In this document: in pieces, positions 62,436 through 64,000 of the stretch
Numbering within the stretch: the stretch's first letter is position 1
Layout: each line of letters starts with the position of its first letter
From: Ascidia mentula
Lineage: Eukaryota > Chordata > Ascidiacea > Phlebobranchia > Ascidiidae
Assembly: GCA_947561715.1 (NCBI GenBank)
Contig: OX387200.1
Span: 12,464,501-12,528,500, forward strand
Direction of reading: 5' to 3'
DNA: 64,000 nt
Translations under genes and position numbers: made by a program
The notes under the pieces: model-generated
Told to the model about the DNA's origin: nothing
Seen by the model: only the letters and a program-made list of their open reading frames with translations
Databases searched by the model: none

Positions 62436-63602
62436 TAGTGATGTACCGAACCGTCTAATTTCGGTTCGGACCGAAACCACATATTTTGGAAGTTTTGCCG
62501 AATTGACGGAATCAATTGTGATATCATGGAGACATGTACGCTATGCTTTTGATAGAAGCGTTTTTCTGCGAGACAGACAGTTGTGCCACAACAGTTATTA
62601 TCGTAGTTCTTTGGGTTTTAAGGTTGTTTTGGCTGTCGTTGGTAGTATCCAAGTGTATTAATGGTCTTGTACCAGACAAAACAATTATACTTCAATGAAC
62701 ACTATTGAACATAGGCGCCAAGTTTTTATAATAACCAGGGGAGAGGCGGTCCCATCGTGATGTCATAACTAATGTTAACCGTAATTGGGGGGGCCTAACA
62801 GAGGAAAATTCCTTTATTATAATTGCTGTTATGGTACGGTAATTTGGGGGGGGAAGCCTCTGCACATTTGTACAATGTGTTTAAACGAAAATGAATTATT
62901 ATATTTGTTCCACAGTGCAAAAAATGGTTTACACTGAGAAAAGCGCTATTGCAACTACAAGACCACTTTTGTCCAAGTCTCTTAAAGTTGAGCAATTAAA
63001 AATAGCACTTGTTTCGTAACGATGCAACATGTTTGGTAACAATTTCAAATTTAGGCGCGACAATCTAATACACTTGACGACAGATTTCACACAATACGGG
63101 TCACTTTACCGACATTCCCAGTTATTTACAACTTTAATTTCCACTCCTACCAAGCGCGTCAACATGTCGTAGCACAAAATTGTGATTGTGACCAAATAAC
63201 TGAAAATTTGCGGGGAACATGGCCCCCCGCCCCCCTGGACTTGGCGCCACTGCTATTCACTCCCGTTTTTTAAAAGATTTAACAATTGTCTTTATCGATT
63301 ATGCATGGTAAGACTTGCATTGTTAGGTCACTGAACAATCATAAGGCATTGGGGATTACATGTTAGTTTTAGCGCAATTTGTAAGATGTGTGATACATAA
63401 TTACACGGAAAAGAAAAGTTTTTCGCCCGAAATACTATTTATTTTTCATAAGGTTCACACGTTTTTGTTGGTATTCCAGAATGTTTGTGTTGAGTGTAAA
63501 AGTTCGGTTTTGGTCGAATCAAAACAAGTTATTCGGCTGAAACCGAATCTTCAACAAAAATCGTTGATTCAGCCGATTAAATGAAGCTTTGGTACATCAC
63601 TA
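62436..63602. mobile_element. hAT-like element, TAGTGATGTACC termini
   Basis: The left end TAGTGATGTACCGAACCG and the reversed right end TAGTGATGTACCAAAGC are inverted. It is flanked by perfect TTTTAGTG at 62428-62435 and 63603-63610. Subterminal inverted words around TTCGGTT occur on both sides. It contains a second element at 62710-63252. No transposase is seen. It lies in the MRCK-like intron 2. Confidence 0.85.
62710..63252. mobile_element. nested MITE, GGCGCCAAG termini
   Basis: The left end CATAGGCGCCAAG and the reversed right end CAGTGGCGCCAAG lie next to G/C tracts. Flanks CTATTGAA (62702-62709) and CTATTCAC (63253-63260) agree in 6 of 8 bases. It was inserted into the older TAGTGATGTACC element. 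Confidence 0.72.
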
Positions 63603-63610
63603 TTTTAGTG

Positions 63611-64000
63611 TGTAGGATTATTTGTGTTATTGTCTTTTTTTGACATTTATTTCTCACTGACAGCACCTTTCACTTTATTATTATTATCATTACCTTTTCA
63701 CATGATCAACACATTTTAAAGTTTATTGCAACAAAGGTTATCTTAAATGAGAAGCTGTTTATTTTTCGAATTAAACACAGTCAATTTTTTTCTGCTTCCA
63801 AAATAATTGAAAAATAAAGTCCTCTCGGCCAACAATTTGTATTTACATTTTTAAGTAACAATGGCAACACTTAATAGCTTGTTTTGTGTAGCAATGTAAG
63901 ATGCAATAAACAAAATTCAATTTTCATATTAACCCAGAAAAGTCAGCATTCTTAATACATATATGCGATAAAAAAATTAAAAAATTTGCCCTAAACTGAC
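63611..64000. other. MRCK-like intron, nothing recognised
   Basis: AT-rich intronic sequence to the right edge. I looked for the next kinase exon (the VAIK-lysine region) on the plus strand and did not find it. Confidence 0.5.

Overview
The window is animal (metazoan) nuclear DNA. It is AT-rich, with many short GT-AG split exons and small-to-medium introns packed with small DNA transposons and fold-back repeats. The recognised genes are PRPF40-like, tau-tubulin kinase, DNAAF8-like and MRCK-like. The DNAAF8-like gene points to an animal with motile cilia. The repeat style (many GGCG-ended MITEs with long G/C tracts, frequent taggccta-type words) suggests a marine invertebrate. An invertebrate deuterostome such as an ascidian is plausible, but the species cannot be fixed from the sequence alone. 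All gene structures below were built by hand from reading frames, splice sites and codon phase. No alignment software was used.

Layout: (1) 1-9.9 kb, minus strand: the 5' half of a PRPF40-type splicing factor (eight exons, two WW domains), cut by the left edge; its introns hold two tRNA-derived SINEs and several MITEs. (2) 10-14.3 kb: a repeat island with a fold-back element carrying a 30-bp minisatellite, then four direct copies of a 202-bp repeat, a dead L1/Tx1-like reverse transcriptase, and inverted copies of the same 202-bp repeat. (3) 15.3-16.3 kb, plus: the last two exons of a gene I do not recognise. (4) 17.15-17.9 kb: a fold-back MITE. (5) 18.0-29.3 kb, plus: a complete 18-exon tau-tubulin kinase (TTBK) of 739 residues; its intron 12 contains a tandem duplication, a hAT-like MITE with perfect 8-bp target duplication and an 83-bp-arm palindrome. 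(6) 29.3-35.5 kb: repeats and one small intact ORF. (7) 35.6-56.2 kb, plus: a 38-exon gene coding about 1790 residues. Its N-terminus looks like the dynein assembly factor DNAAF8 (human C16orf71), but it continues into a string of about five nucleoside-diphosphate-kinase-like (NDK) modules, only one of which keeps the catalytic motif set. A 2.4-kb transposon with roughly 450-bp inverted repeats sits antisense in one intron. (8) 56.2-60.9 kb: repeats, including a large fold-back with a 42-bp minisatellite core. (9) 61.0-64 kb, plus: the first two coding exons of an MRCK/CDC42BP-type kinase, cut by the right edge.

The genes do not form an operon-like unit. TTBK and DNAAF8 both have links to cilia (TTBK2 in ciliogenesis, DNAAF8 in outer-arm dynein assembly), but their adjacency may be chance. 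The most interesting item is the DNAAF8 plus multi-NDK architecture.
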